Origin: JBBSOW01 sp038259365
Lineage (GTDB): Bacteria > Actinomycetota > Actinomycetes > Propionibacteriales > Propionibacteriaceae
Reading direction: 5' to 3'
Assembly: GCA_038259365.1 (NCBI GenBank)
Contig: JBBSOW010000004.1
Coordinates: 13,094 to 77,093, forward strand
Length of the DNA stretch: 64,000 nt
The notes beneath the pieces were generated by a model. That model was not told the origin of the DNA, did not search any database, and saw nothing but the letters and a program-made list of their open reading frames with translations. Every line of letters begins with the position of its first letter. Position 1 is the stretch's first letter. The position numbers and the translations under genes are program-made. This document shows positions 32,899 to 41,563 of this stretch, piece after piece.

Positions 32899-35702
32899 CA
32901 GTTCTCCTCCGCCAGCAACATGATGATGGGTGCCCGCCGCAGCAACACGGCGGGCACCAAGGCCGCCACGATCCCCACCAGCACACCGGCCAGGGCGCAG
33001 AGGATGGCAATCACCACCAGCCCGATCGGCAACGCGCCGACCAAACGGGCCAGGGCCGCGCAGCCGGCCGTCGCTCCCCCCAGGCCGCCGAGCGTACCGA
33101 TCGCTGCACCTTGCACCAGGACGATCTGAAACACCGCCCGGTCGCTCCATCCCGTGGCGCGAAGCACCGCCAGCTCGGCGGCCTGTTCATGGGCGGCGAG
33201 ATAGAGAACGTCGGCGACGCCGGCCGCTCCCAGGGTGGCGATGGCCACCAGGGCCAACAGATCGGGCACCCGCACTTGGATCGTGACCGCGTCTCCGAGC
33301 AGCGATCCGACGACCACGTTGCGGAACACCTGCTGCACGGCGATCAGGAAGGTGGCCGCTCCCACCGCGACGGCTAGGCTCACCGCTCCGAGCGCGGTTC
33401 GCCCGGGGATCCGACGCAACCCCTGGACCGCAAACCCGGCGACCGAGCGGACGGCCACGGGCCGGCGAGGGGCGGTGACCTGCGGGCGGACCGCGTCCAT
33501 CGGCGCCGCCCGTGCTGCCCGAACCGCCGGCGAGACACCGGCGAGCGAGGCCAACAGCATCGCCGCGGGCACAGCGAGCGCGGCGCGGCTCAGCGAAGCC
33601 GGCAACCCCAACAGCGCCGACGCGCCCGCGGCGAGTCCCGTGCCCACCACCCCGGCCGCCAAGCCGATGAGGATCAGCTCGGCTTGGACGACGCCGAACA
33701 GGCGTCGAGCCCCCCACCCGAGGCAGGACAACACACCAAGCTCGATGCGACGCGTGCGGACCGCGGCCGAGGCCGCGTTGCCGACGACCAGCGCGCAGAC
33801 CGCCAAGATCAGGATGAACAAGGCGAGGCTCTTGCGGTCGACCGCGTCGACGAGGTCGTAGGCGACACCCTTGCGGGCCCAGTCCTCCCGTAACCGGAGC
33901 TCGGGCCGGCCATGCTCTCCCGCGGGCAGGACCACCGTGGTCGGAACCCCCGAGGCGCCCGCGACGATATCGACGGCTAGCATCGTCTGCTGGGCCACGG
34001 CCAGCGCCACCTGGTTCAGCCTCTCCCGCGACACGGGATCAACTCCGGTAACCCCCGTGACCCGGACGCGGACCACGCTGATGGGCGCCGTCGGGTCCGC
34101 GCCACGGTACCGCTTGGAGTCCAGCAGCGGCGCGGCGCCCGCCAACGTGGTGAGCAAGGTCGGCGGTTGGGCGGGGTATCCGCCCAGGTTGGTGCTAGGC
34201 GCCAGCGGTTGATCACCCAGGACATCGCGGCTGACCTCGTCGGCGCCGGGCAGCAACGGGCTCGCGTAGGTCTCACTGCTGAGGCCCGACAGTTTCGCGT
34301 TCAGGCGCACCTTGGTGGGGTCGTATTCACCCACGACACCCAGCAGCGGGTAGTCCCGCTGATTCGGTTTGATCGGCTGCCCCGTTACCTCGCGGACGGC
34401 ACGATCATCGCTGCCCACGGGGACGGGGATCGCGTCCTCCGCGGAGCGGTAGACCGACTCGGGATTCTTGACAGGTTGCACTTCCAACGCCTTCCCGGGC
34501 CCATCTCGGTAGTTGGAAGGCCCGACCGTCCAATAATTCTGGACGAATGACGGCTGTCGAATTGCCTCGGCGTAGCTCGCATCGGCGCCGACCGGTTCGA
34601 CCTGGCCAACGACGGTAGACGACAGACGCGCCACTGCCGCCACCACCCCCTCCTGCCCGGTCATGGCGTCGCTGAGCAGCCGCCCTCGCGGCGGGGTGAC
34701 CCGCTCGATCGTGGCCGACACCTGCTGATCCACATCGGTCTTGTCGGCGGCGAGGACCGGCATAACGGGGTTTCCTTGCGCCCCTTCCGTCACGGTGTCG
34801 TCGCCGGAGAGTGCTCGCCCGGACACGACGGCCTGATCCAGACCCGATAGTGAGGACTCGGCACCGGGATCGACCGCCGTCAACAAGACCGGAAGCGACA
34901 CCGGGATGGCCGTCTCTATCGACGATGGGTCTCCCGCGCCCGACGGACCGTCGATCGAGTTGCTCGGAGTCGTTGTGGTGTAGTAGCACCACATGGCAGG
35001 CCCGGACGCCGCATAGGGGTCACGGTAGCCAAAGGGGGTATCACCCCGATCGGTCTCCGCGGCGGTCGCGGACTTGTCGATCGAGTAGTTCGTGCACACC
35101 GGAACCGGATTCTTCCGTCCCGGCACCACCTCGGCGAACGCGGGCTGGTCCTGGAAGTCCAGAACGCCACGCGTGTTCGGGACGCGTTCGAGGACGGTCG
35201 TGGTGTTGCGGCTCACGTACACGTAGAGCGGCGCACCGAGGAAGCGGCTCGTGCCGCGGTCCATCGTCCAGGTAGGCCAGATCCGGAACAGCTGCTGTGC
35301 GTCACGGTTGAGATAGCGCCGCAGCGACACCACCACGGCTCCTTGCAGGGAGACGTAGCCGATGTTCGCAACCGGCGCGGCCACCTCCACCCCGGGTGTC
35401 GCCCGGATTGCCGAGACTTGGTCTTGGGTGATGCCGCCGAAGATTCCGGACTGGTAGTTCGGCCGCACCAGGCCCTGCTCTCGTTCCGAGGACGCGTACG
35501 ACGAGGCCGGGCGCACCAGCAGGTCGTAGCTTGAGCGGAAGTTCGACTCCACCGTGCCGCGCACCTGTAAACGGGTCGTCTCCACCGCTCCGGTCAGCAG
35601 CACGAAGCTACCGGTGGCAAGTGCGATGGCCACCAGCAAGGCCAACGAACGTCCGAACCGATGTCGGAGTTGGCCAATCGCGACCCGCAGCACAGCTACC
35701 AC
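32898..35702 (-). CDS. Large FtsX-like ABC transporter permease
   Basis: 934 residues. An N-terminal membrane helix (SLALLVAIALATGSFVLLTG) is followed by about 570 extracellular residues, then helices near residues 640-760 and a final FtsX-type block of three helices (LVALVATIG-like AIATLGAAGVADVLYLAAHE, GLVVIAILCALAGVLVGIVA). A double FtsX arrangement in one chain is common for such exporters of lipoproteins, peptides or drugs. GTG 35702 begins the family-like sequence. It pairs with the overlapping ATPase gene. Confidence 0.85.
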   Translation of the reverse strand: MVAVLRVAIGQLRHRFGRSLALLVAIALATGSFVLLTGAVETTRLQVRGTVESNFRSSYDLLVRPASSYASSEREQGLVRPNYQSGIFGGITQDQVSAIRATPGVEVAAPVANIGYVSLQGAVVVSLRRYLNRDAQQLFRIWPTWTMDRGTSRFLGAPLYVYVSRNTTTVLERVPNTRGVLDFQDQPAFAEVVPGRKNPVPVCTNYSIDKSATAAETDRGDTPFGYRDPYAASGPAMWCYYTTTTPSNSIDGPSGAGDPSSIETAIPVSLPVLLTAVDPGAESSLSGLDQAVVSGRALSGDDTVTEGAQGNPVMPVLAADKTDVDQQVSATIERVTPPRGRLLSDAMTGQEGVVAAVARLSSTVVGQVEPVGADASYAEAIRQPSFVQNYWTVGPSNYRDGPGKALEVQPVKNPESVYRSAEDAIPVPVGSDDRAVREVTGQPIKPNQRDYPLLGVVGEYDPTKVRLNAKLSGLSSETYASPLLPGADEVSRDVLGDQPLAPSTNLGGYPAQPPTLLTTLAGAAPLLDSKRYRGADPTAPISVVRVRVTGVTGVDPVSRERLNQVALAVAQQTMLAVDIVAGASGVPTTVVLPAGEHGRPELRLREDWARKGVAYDLVDAVDRKSLALFILILAVCALVVGNAASAAVRTRRIELGVLSCLGWGARRLFGVVQAELILIGLAAGVVGTGLAAGASALLGLPASLSRAALAVPAAMLLASLAGVSPAVRAARAAPMDAVRPQVTAPRRPVAVRSVAGFAVQGLRRIPGRTALGAVSLAVAVGAATFLIAVQQVFRNVVVGSLLGDAVTIQVRVPDLLALVAIATLGAAGVADVLYLAAHEQAAELAVLRATGWSDRAVFQIVLVQGAAIGTLGGLGGATAGCAALARLVGALPIGLVVIAILCALAGVLVGIVAALVPAVLLRRAPIIMLLAEEN

Positions 35703-35911
35703 TTTGTAGCTTTGTCACCCACCGCGCAAGACCCTCGTAAGACCACTGCGGAACATCGGGACGCCGTTCTGGGTCGCCTCGCGGGGCCGGGCCGAACGCC
35801 GATCTGGACGCCAACCAGTCCCCGTTGGACCATCGAAACGCACGCTCACAGGGATGGCGGGCCGTGTCTGCGCTTGGCGGTCCGCTCAGGGACAGTTTGC
35901 GCCGGCCCGGG

Positions 35912-35917
35912 TAGGGT
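35912..35917 (+). promoter_or_regulatory. -10 element TAGGGT upstream of the 11-codon ORF
   Basis: TAGGGT ends 7 nt before ATG 35925, so the transcript should begin at the short ORF rather than at the lysozyme-like gene. Confidence 0.6.
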
Positions 35918-35924
35918 GGCGCGC

Positions 35925-35960
35925 ATGATCGACCCCGCTCCCGACGCCCGCGGCCGCTGA
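35925..35960 (+). CDS. Leaderless 11-codon ORF coupled to the lysozyme-like gene
   Basis: ATG 35925 reads MIDPAPDARGR and stops with TGA at 35958-35960, whose last base is the first base of the next gene's ATG (TGATG). The -10 box is placed for transcription to start exactly at this ATG, and the downstream ATG has no ribosome site. Ribosomes that load on the leaderless end and terminate here would be handed over to the next gene. Confidence 0.5.
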   Translation: MIDPAPDARGR

Positions 35961-36814
35961 TGGCGGCACGCGGTTCCAAGGGGTGCGCGGGGTTGCTGCT
36001 CCTCGGTATCCTGGCGCTCATCGGGGCCCTCGTGGGCGGGTATGCGTTGCTGCGGGCGAACGATCGGATCGAGCCGCGGATGCTCGAACGCCGCTGTGTC
36101 CTCACCGCCGACGATCACTCGGTGGCCCTGGACCTGGATCAGGCCCGTTACGCGAGCATCATCGTCGGGATCGCGCAAAAGCGGGGCCTCTCGGCCCGGG
36201 CCGGGTCCATCGCGATGGCCACCGCGTTCCAGGAGAGCCAGGTCCACAACATCGACTACGGCGACCGCGATTCGGTGGGACTGTTCCAGCAGCGACCCTC
36301 CCAGGGCTGGGGCACGGTCAAGCAGATCATGGACCCCTACTACTCCACGAACAAGTTCTACGACGCGCTCGTCAAGGTGCGCGGCTGGGAGCTTGGCGAC
36401 ATCAACGACGTGGCCCAAAAGGTGCAGCGCAGCGGCTTTCCCGAGGCCTACCGCGATCACGAGGACGACGGTCGGACGGTCTCGAGCGTGCTCAGCGGCT
36501 ATTCCCCCGCGGGTATGAAGTGCCTCTATCACGACCCCAAGCGTGCCGACGCCGACGGCCTCGAGACCAGCCTGCGCAAGACGCTGGGGGTGAGCAGCAG
36601 CCTCGGCCAGGAGGGAGCGGTCACGGTGCAGGTAGCCTCCAAGCGGCAGGCCTGGGCCGTGGCCCACCACGCCCAGGCGAACGCTCAGCGCTTCGGCGTG
36701 GTCTCGATACGCGTAGGCGGTCGGAGCTGGAAGCCGAAGAAGAATAAGCTCACCGGGTGGCAAGACGCCGAGTCCATTGCGGGGAAGAGCGTCGTCATCC
36801 GCCTCAACGGCTAG
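35960..36814 (+). CDS. Membrane-anchored lysozyme-like protein of actinobacteria
   Basis: 284 residues. An N-terminal signal anchor (GLLLLGILALIGALVGGYAL) precedes a domain with MATAFQESQVHNIDYGDRDS and VGLFQQRPSQGWGTVKQIMD. This block is typical of an actinobacterial cell-envelope family of unknown function that looks like a lysozyme/transglycosylase fold, with the Glu in AFQES as possible catalytic residue. A C-terminal basic domain may bind wall polymers. It is often misnamed heavy-metal transporter. ATG 35960 overlaps the stop of the preceding 11-codon ORF. Confidence 0.8.
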   Translation: MAARGSKGCAGLLLLGILALIGALVGGYALLRANDRIEPRMLERRCVLTADDHSVALDLDQARYASIIVGIAQKRGLSARAGSIAMATAFQESQVHNIDYGDRDSVGLFQQRPSQGWGTVKQIMDPYYSTNKFYDALVKVRGWELGDINDVAQKVQRSGFPEAYRDHEDDGRTVSSVLSGYSPAGMKCLYHDPKRADADGLETSLRKTLGVSSSLGQEGAVTVQVASKRQAWAVAHHAQANAQRFGVVSIRVGGRSWKPKKNKLTGWQDAESIAGKSVVIRLNG

Positions 36815-36823
36815 CCTCGGGCC

Positions 36824-37921
36824 TCAACCGGTGGCCGCGTCCCCGGCCAGTCGAGTCGCGGCGGCGCGGACGCGTTCGTCGGTGCCGGTGAGCGCCACGC
36901 GGACGTGCTGCCGCCCCGTTTCGCCGTAGAAGTCCCCCGGGGCCACGAGGATTCCCAACTCGGACAGCTCGTCCACGGTGACGCGGCAGTCCCGGCCTCT
37001 GGTGCACCACAGGTACAACCCGGCCTCGGAGTGATCGATCGTGAAGCCCGCCTCCCGCAGGGCCGCGCCGAGCACCTGGCGGCGACGGCGATAACGCTCG
37101 CGCTGCTCATCGACGTGACCGGCATCCTCCAGCGCCGCGATCATCGCGCGCTGGATGGGCCCGGGCACCATCATGCCCAGGTGCTTGCGCAACTCCAGCA
37201 GGGGTTGCACGAGCCGCGGGTCGCCGACGATCCAGCCGGCCCGGTAGCCGGCCATGTTGGAACGCTTGGACAGCGAGTGCAGCACCAGGATCGAATCCAG
37301 GCTGCCGTCGTTCACCTCGGTCTGCAGCACCGAGGCGGGTTCGACATCCCAGCCGAACTCGCCGTAGCACTCGTCGGAGGCGAGTACGGCGCCGCGTTCG
37401 CGGGCGAAGCGGACCCACGCCGCCAGTTCGTTCGCGGTCTGGGTCCAACCGGTGGGGTTGGCCGGCGAGTTGATCCACACCAGGGCGGGCCGCAGATCGC
37501 CCAGGTCCTCCGGCCGGTCGGCGAGGCGGACGCTCGAGCGCGTCATCGCCGCGCCGACGGCGTAGGTCGGGTAGGCCGTGACCGGGATCACGATGGTGTC
37601 GTCGGGCCCCAGGTCGAGCAGCGTCGGTAATCCTGCCACGACCTCTTTGGTGCCGATCACCGGCAGCACCTGCCGGTCCTCTACGGCCGACCAGCGCCGG
37701 GTCAGGTAGTGCTCGATGGCCTCGCACAGCTCCGCGGTGCCGGCGGTTTGCGGGTAACCGGGCGCGTCGACGGCGTCGGCGAGGGCTCGGCGCACGACCT
37801 CGGGCGTCGGATCGACCGGAGTGCCCACGGACAGGTCCACGATGCCGTCGACGTACTCGGCCGCCCGCCGTTTGGCCGCCGCGATCGTGTCCCAGGGGAA
37901 GTCCGGTAAGGCCCGGCTCAC
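36824..37921 (-). CDS. dapC: Succinyldiaminopimelate transaminase
   Basis: PLP enzyme converting N-succinyl-2-amino-6-oxopimelate to N-succinyl-diaminopimelate. 365 residues, class I/II aminotransferase: N-x-P-x-N-P-T-G form VWINSPANPTGWTQ, SDECYGEFGWDVEP (Asp, Tyr), and the Schiff-base Lys in LHSLSKRSNMAGYRAGW. GTG 37921 follows the ferredoxin stop directly (TAAGTG). The ferredoxin-dapC pair is frequent in actinobacteria. Completes the succinylase branch with dapD and dapE 5 kb away. Confidence 0.93.
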   Translation of the reverse strand: MSRALPDFPWDTIAAAKRRAAEYVDGIVDLSVGTPVDPTPEVVRRALADAVDAPGYPQTAGTAELCEAIEHYLTRRWSAVEDRQVLPVIGTKEVVAGLPTLLDLGPDDTIVIPVTAYPTYAVGAAMTRSSVRLADRPEDLGDLRPALVWINSPANPTGWTQTANELAAWVRFARERGAVLASDECYGEFGWDVEPASVLQTEVNDGSLDSILVLHSLSKRSNMAGYRAGWIVGDPRLVQPLLELRKHLGMMVPGPIQRAMIAALEDAGHVDEQRERYRRRRQVLGAALREAGFTIDHSEAGLYLWCTRGRDCRVTVDELSELGILVAPGDFYGETGRQHVRVALTGTDERVRAAATRLAGDAATG

Positions 37922-38248
37922 TTACTCGCCTTGGGGCTGGGGAGGCAGTGCCTCGATCAGCGCGTGGTCCTTGTCGATGGGGCCGGTCTTGGCCGCCCCA
38001 CCGGGCATGCCGAGGCCGTCGAAGAACTGGACGTTGGCGTCGTAGTACTCCTTCCACTCCTCGGGCGTGTCGTCCTCGTAGAAGATGGCCTCCACCGGGC
38101 AGACCGGCTCGCAGGCGCCACAATCGACGCACTCCTCGGGGTGGATGTAGAGCATCCGGTTGCCCTCGTAGATGCAATCGACGGGGCACTCCTCGACGCA
38201 AGCCCGGTCCTTCAGGTCCACACAAGGCTGCGCGATGACATACGTCAC
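37922..38248 (-). CDS. fdxA: 7Fe ferredoxin, FdxA type
   Basis: Electron carrier with a 3Fe-4S and a 4Fe-4S cluster. 108 residues; cysteines in QPCVDLKDRACVEECPVDCI and EECVDCGACEPVCPVEAI. The C-terminal extension (EWKEYYDANVQFFDGLGMPG) is typical of the actinobacterial FdxA family. GTG 38248 has AAGGAG upstream. A possible electron donor for the ferredoxin-dependent sulfite reductase SirA of this window. Confidence 0.95.
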   Translation of the reverse strand: MTYVIAQPCVDLKDRACVEECPVDCIYEGNRMLYIHPEECVDCGACEPVCPVEAIFYEDDTPEEWKEYYDANVQFFDGLGMPGGAAKTGPIDKDHALIEALPPQPQGE

Positions 38249-38327
38249 GGTCCTACTCCTTCGCTGCGTTCTTCCAGATCGTCGGAGGCGAGTCCAACGT
38301 GTTCTTGTCCAGTATGTCGCAGAGCGT

Positions 38328-40121
38328 TCAATTCGTGCACTTGATCTCGTCGCCCGCTGAGTAACGCCACGAGTAGTCCTGCTTCTTCACCCGCTTGCCG
38401 TCTTGGTAGAACAGTCGCGAGTAGTCCACGTCGAAACCCTTGATGGGCGCCTGATACTCGCACTTGGGGCCCGACTTGGTGATGGTCCGCCCGCTGGTGT
38501 AATTCGACTTCACCGGATCACTCGAGGTGATCTTGTCGTACACCTTGGTGGACCAGATTTTGGCGGTGATCGAGCCTTTGCCGCCGGGTGAGGCGGCCTT
38601 GGTCGACGCCGTGACGACCACACCGTAGGGGGTGTCGTTCTTGAAGCGCAGATCCAGCGAGCCGTAGTAGACCGTTGCCTCGCGCCCGGCCGGGTAGCGG
38701 TCGAAGTACAGGGTGTGGGGGTGGTGCTCGACGTCTTCCAACCCGGCGAAGAACCCGGCGTTGTACAGGGTCGTGGCGGCCTGGGAGACCCCGCCGCCGG
38801 ACTCCTTCTTCAGCACCCCGCCCTGGATGACGTAGCCGTCGACGTAACCGTTGGCCGAGGTCCGCTCACCGGCGATCTGGTTCAGCGAGAAGGTCTCACC
38901 CGGCTCGAGGAAGGTGTTGTTCACCCGCTTGGCGATCTGAGCGAGGTTGACGTTACGGTAGTTGGCGTAGGGGTAGGAGGTGGTGAACTTCCCGGTCACC
39001 TCGGTGACCTTGGCCTTCTCGGCGTCGGCGGTGGAGTAGCTGGCGTTGGAACCCGACAGCTTGAGGTCGACGGTGCGGTCCTTGCCGGATTTGGTCAGCG
39101 CCGGCTCGACGGCCTTGGCGAGATCGTCGGCTTTGACCTCGGTGCCGTTGATCGCCTTCACGAGCTTGGGCTCACCGCCGCTGATCTTCCAGCGGGCGTT
39201 GCGGGGCTCGCTGATGTTCAGTTCCTCGATGTCGTTCTTGGCGGCCTTATAGAGGTCCTTGGAGTCGAGCTTGGGAATGAGCTCGCCGTCCTTGGCCTCG
39301 AAGCTCAACGCCTTAGCGATGGCCGACTCGCTGACCTCGAACTTGCCGGCTCCCCCTCCGGTGTCGACCGTGATCGGGTCGCTGATGGCGGGCCTCGCCA
39401 CGTTCTTGGCGGCCTCTTCGGCCTTGGCGGTGCTGATGTCGGCGTCGGTCACCGCGGCGGGCAACGTGATTTCGGCGGAGTCGGCGGGGTAGGCCCGCTT
39501 GATGGCTTTGATGGAGCCCTGCTGATCGAGGTCGATGCCGGTAACGGCCTCGGTGATCTTGACCTTGGGAGTCTTGGACTTGGTGTTGAAGCCGACTGCG
39601 GCGTTTTGGGCCTTGCGGTCGTGCTCCTCGGCCACGGCGGCGACGGCCTCGCTCAGCTTGGCCTCGTCGGTGCTCACCACGGGTTGATGGTCACGGCCCC
39701 CGGTCAGCACCCGCCAGATGTGCGCCGGGTTGGCGCTGCGTCCGGCCCCGGACTGCTCGACGGTGGCGGCGTAGTCGATGCCCAGACCGAACTCGGTCGG
39801 ATCGATCGCGACCGCCGCCAACTTGCCGTCGAGCCCCTCGATTTTTGCGTCCATCTCGGCGTTTGCCTGCTCGGCCAGCTCGGTCTGGAGGGTCTGCTCG
39901 GCCTGGTCTGCGGTCATGCCGCCCACGGCGACGCCTGCCACCGACGCGTTGCGCGGCAGGTCGTCGCCCGCCATGGCGTAGCCCACCCCGTACGCGCCGC
40001 CCAGGATCAGGACGGCCGCTCCGACGCCGATGCCGGTGAACAGCTTGCCTCGTGGCTTGGCCGGCGAGGTGCCTTCCGAGGCGGTTTCGGCGGGTTCGGG
40101 AGTCTGATGAGAGGTAGTCAC
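38328..40121 (-). CDS. VanW family protein with peptidoglycan-binding-like domains
   Basis: 597 residues. An N-terminal membrane helix (LFTGIGVGAAVLILGGAYGV) anchors a long outer part with two peptidoglycan-binding_4-like segments and a C-terminal VanW domain (NLAQIAKRVNNTFLEPGETF, GGGVSQAATTLYNAGFFAGL, HPHTLYFDRYPAGREATVYY). A Gly/Ser-rich C-terminus with a short basic tail follows. Probably acts in cell-wall assembly; the biochemical function of VanW is unknown. GTG 40121 is chosen because TAGGCT lies 10 nt upstream. Confidence 0.85.
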   Translation of the reverse strand: MTTSHQTPEPAETASEGTSPAKPRGKLFTGIGVGAAVLILGGAYGVGYAMAGDDLPRNASVAGVAVGGMTADQAEQTLQTELAEQANAEMDAKIEGLDGKLAAVAIDPTEFGLGIDYAATVEQSGAGRSANPAHIWRVLTGGRDHQPVVSTDEAKLSEAVAAVAEEHDRKAQNAAVGFNTKSKTPKVKITEAVTGIDLDQQGSIKAIKRAYPADSAEITLPAAVTDADISTAKAEEAAKNVARPAISDPITVDTGGGAGKFEVSESAIAKALSFEAKDGELIPKLDSKDLYKAAKNDIEELNISEPRNARWKISGGEPKLVKAINGTEVKADDLAKAVEPALTKSGKDRTVDLKLSGSNASYSTADAEKAKVTEVTGKFTTSYPYANYRNVNLAQIAKRVNNTFLEPGETFSLNQIAGERTSANGYVDGYVIQGGVLKKESGGGVSQAATTLYNAGFFAGLEDVEHHPHTLYFDRYPAGREATVYYGSLDLRFKNDTPYGVVVTASTKAASPGGKGSITAKIWSTKVYDKITSSDPVKSNYTSGRTITKSGPKCEYQAPIKGFDVDYSRLFYQDGKRVKKQDYSWRYSAGDEIKCTN

Positions 40122-40131
40122 AATGGCAGAC

Positions 40132-40137
40132 AGCCTA
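40132..40137 (-). promoter_or_regulatory. -10 element TAGGCT of the VanW gene
   Basis: TAGGCT on the minus strand, 10 nt before GTG 40121, giving a 5' leader of about 3 nt. Confidence 0.45.
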
Positions 40138-40199
40138 ATCGCTGAGCCCTGGCGGGGCGAGCGGAGCGACTTATCGCCCGCCCGTGACGGCGGCACCGC

Positions 40200-41024
40200 T
40201 TAGTTCCAGCGCCGGAAGCCGCCCTCGGTGCTGATGATCTGTCCGATCACCCAACGCGCGTCTTCGCTGACCAGCCAGGAGATCAGGCGAGCGGGATCGT
40301 CGGGCTCGCCGAACCGGCCGCCGGGGAACGCCTTCAGCACCTTGGGTAAGGCTGCAGGGTCCTTGTCCGTCGTCTCCAGGTTGAGGTAACCCGTGTTCAC
40401 CGGTCCGGGGTTGACGGTGTTCAGCCCGATCCCCAGCTCGATGAGCTCGTCGGCGACGGTGGCGGTCGCGCCGGCCAGTGCGGCCTTGGACGTGACGTAG
40501 GCGACCTCGCCGGGCATTGGGCCGAGTTGCTGGCCCGAGGTCAGCCAGACCACCCGGGGCTGCGGCTCACGATCGTCCACGTCGAGCGACTGCCGATGCT
40601 TCGCGAAGGCCTGGGTCAGCAGCAGCGTCGCCCTCGTGTTGACGTCGAAGTGGCCGTCGATCTGCTCCGGGCTGAGCGAGAGCAGCGGTCCGTCCCCGCC
40701 GCTGCGGGCCTGATTGCAGACGAGGATGTCCAGCCCGCCGAGCCGATCGACGGCCGCGCTCACCACCCGCTCCGCGGTCGGGGCATCGCTCAGATCGCCC
40801 GCGACCTCGACGACCTCACCCCCGCCGGGCACCGCGCGAAGCTCGGCCAGCACCTCGCTCAGGTCGTCGCCACCCCACGGTTGGTCGTCATCGTGGGGGC
40901 GGTGGTGGTGGACGCACACGCTCGCGCCCTCGATCAGTAGTCGCCGGGCGGTGGCGAAGCCGATGCCCTGGCGGCGGCTGGCGCCGGTGACGAGCCCTCT
41001 TCGGTCTATCAGTTTCTGGCTCAT
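40200..41024 (-). CDS. Short-chain dehydrogenase/reductase
   Basis: NAD(P)-dependent oxidoreductase. 274 residues: GLVTGASRRQGIGFATARRL (cofactor loop), DILVCNQARSG, catalytic Ser near VVWLTSGQQ and the Y-x3-K pair in VAYVTSKAAL. The C-terminus (GQIISTEGGFRRWN) fits the 3-oxoacyl-ACP reductase-like branch. Substrate unknown. ATG 41024 overlaps the flavin reductase stop (ATGA). Confidence 0.87.
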   Translation of the reverse strand: MSQKLIDRRGLVTGASRRQGIGFATARRLLIEGASVCVHHHRPHDDDQPWGGDDLSEVLAELRAVPGGGEVVEVAGDLSDAPTAERVVSAAVDRLGGLDILVCNQARSGGDGPLLSLSPEQIDGHFDVNTRATLLLTQAFAKHRQSLDVDDREPQPRVVWLTSGQQLGPMPGEVAYVTSKAALAGATATVADELIELGIGLNTVNPGPVNTGYLNLETTDKDPAALPKVLKAFPGGRFGEPDDPARLISWLVSEDARWVIGQIISTEGGFRRWN

Positions 41025-41536
41025 GGGCTGTGGAAACCGCCCCGGAAGTAGATCAGCGGCGAACTGTCGTCGTCTTCCCGGTAGGCGCCGACGACGCGCC
41101 CCAGCACCATGGTGTGGTCGCCGGCGGGGATGGCGGCCTCGGTCTGGCACTCCAGCCAGGCCATCGCGCCGACGATCCAGGGTGCGCCGGTGATGAGCGA
41201 GGGGGTCACCTCCACGCCGTCGAACTGGGTTTCGAGGTCGCGGCCGGACTTGGCGAAGCGCTTGGCCGCGGCGGACTGCTCGGCGTTGAGGATCGAGACC
41301 GCCCACCCCGTCGAGCCCATCAGCACGGGGTGGAAGCGGCCCTCCTTTCGGATGCTCACCATGACCAACGGGGGGTTGAGGCTGATGGCGGTGAAGGAGT
41401 TGGCCGTCATCGCGTGCGCCCTACCGCCGTGAATGGCGGTGACGACCGAGACCCCGGTGGCGAAGTTCGCCATGGCCGAGCGCAGCGCCCCGCCAGGATC
41501 CCCGTTGCCGATCAGGTCGTCGCGGAGCTCTTGCAT
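41021..41536 (-). CDS. Flavin reductase-like FMN-binding split-barrel protein
   Basis: 171 residues. RSAMANFATGVSVVTAIHGG, AMTANSFTAISLNPPLVMVS and a C-terminal GDHTMVLGRVVGAY are the signatures of the flavin reductase/RutF domain, supplying reduced flavin to a partner oxygenase. No partner oxygenase is adjacent. A ribosome site AAAAGG precedes ATG 41536. It follows mshB by 27 nt and overlaps the SDR gene, so the three may form one transcript. Confidence 0.88.
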   Translation of the reverse strand: MQELRDDLIGNGDPGGALRSAMANFATGVSVVTAIHGGRAHAMTANSFTAISLNPPLVMVSIRKEGRFHPVLMGSTGWAVSILNAEQSAAAKRFAKSGRDLETQFDGVEVTPSLITGAPWIVGAMAWLECQTEAAIPAGDHTMVLGRVVGAYREDDDSSPLIYFRGGFHSP

Positions 41537-41563
41537 GTGCCACCTTTTCCGTCGGTCTTGGGG

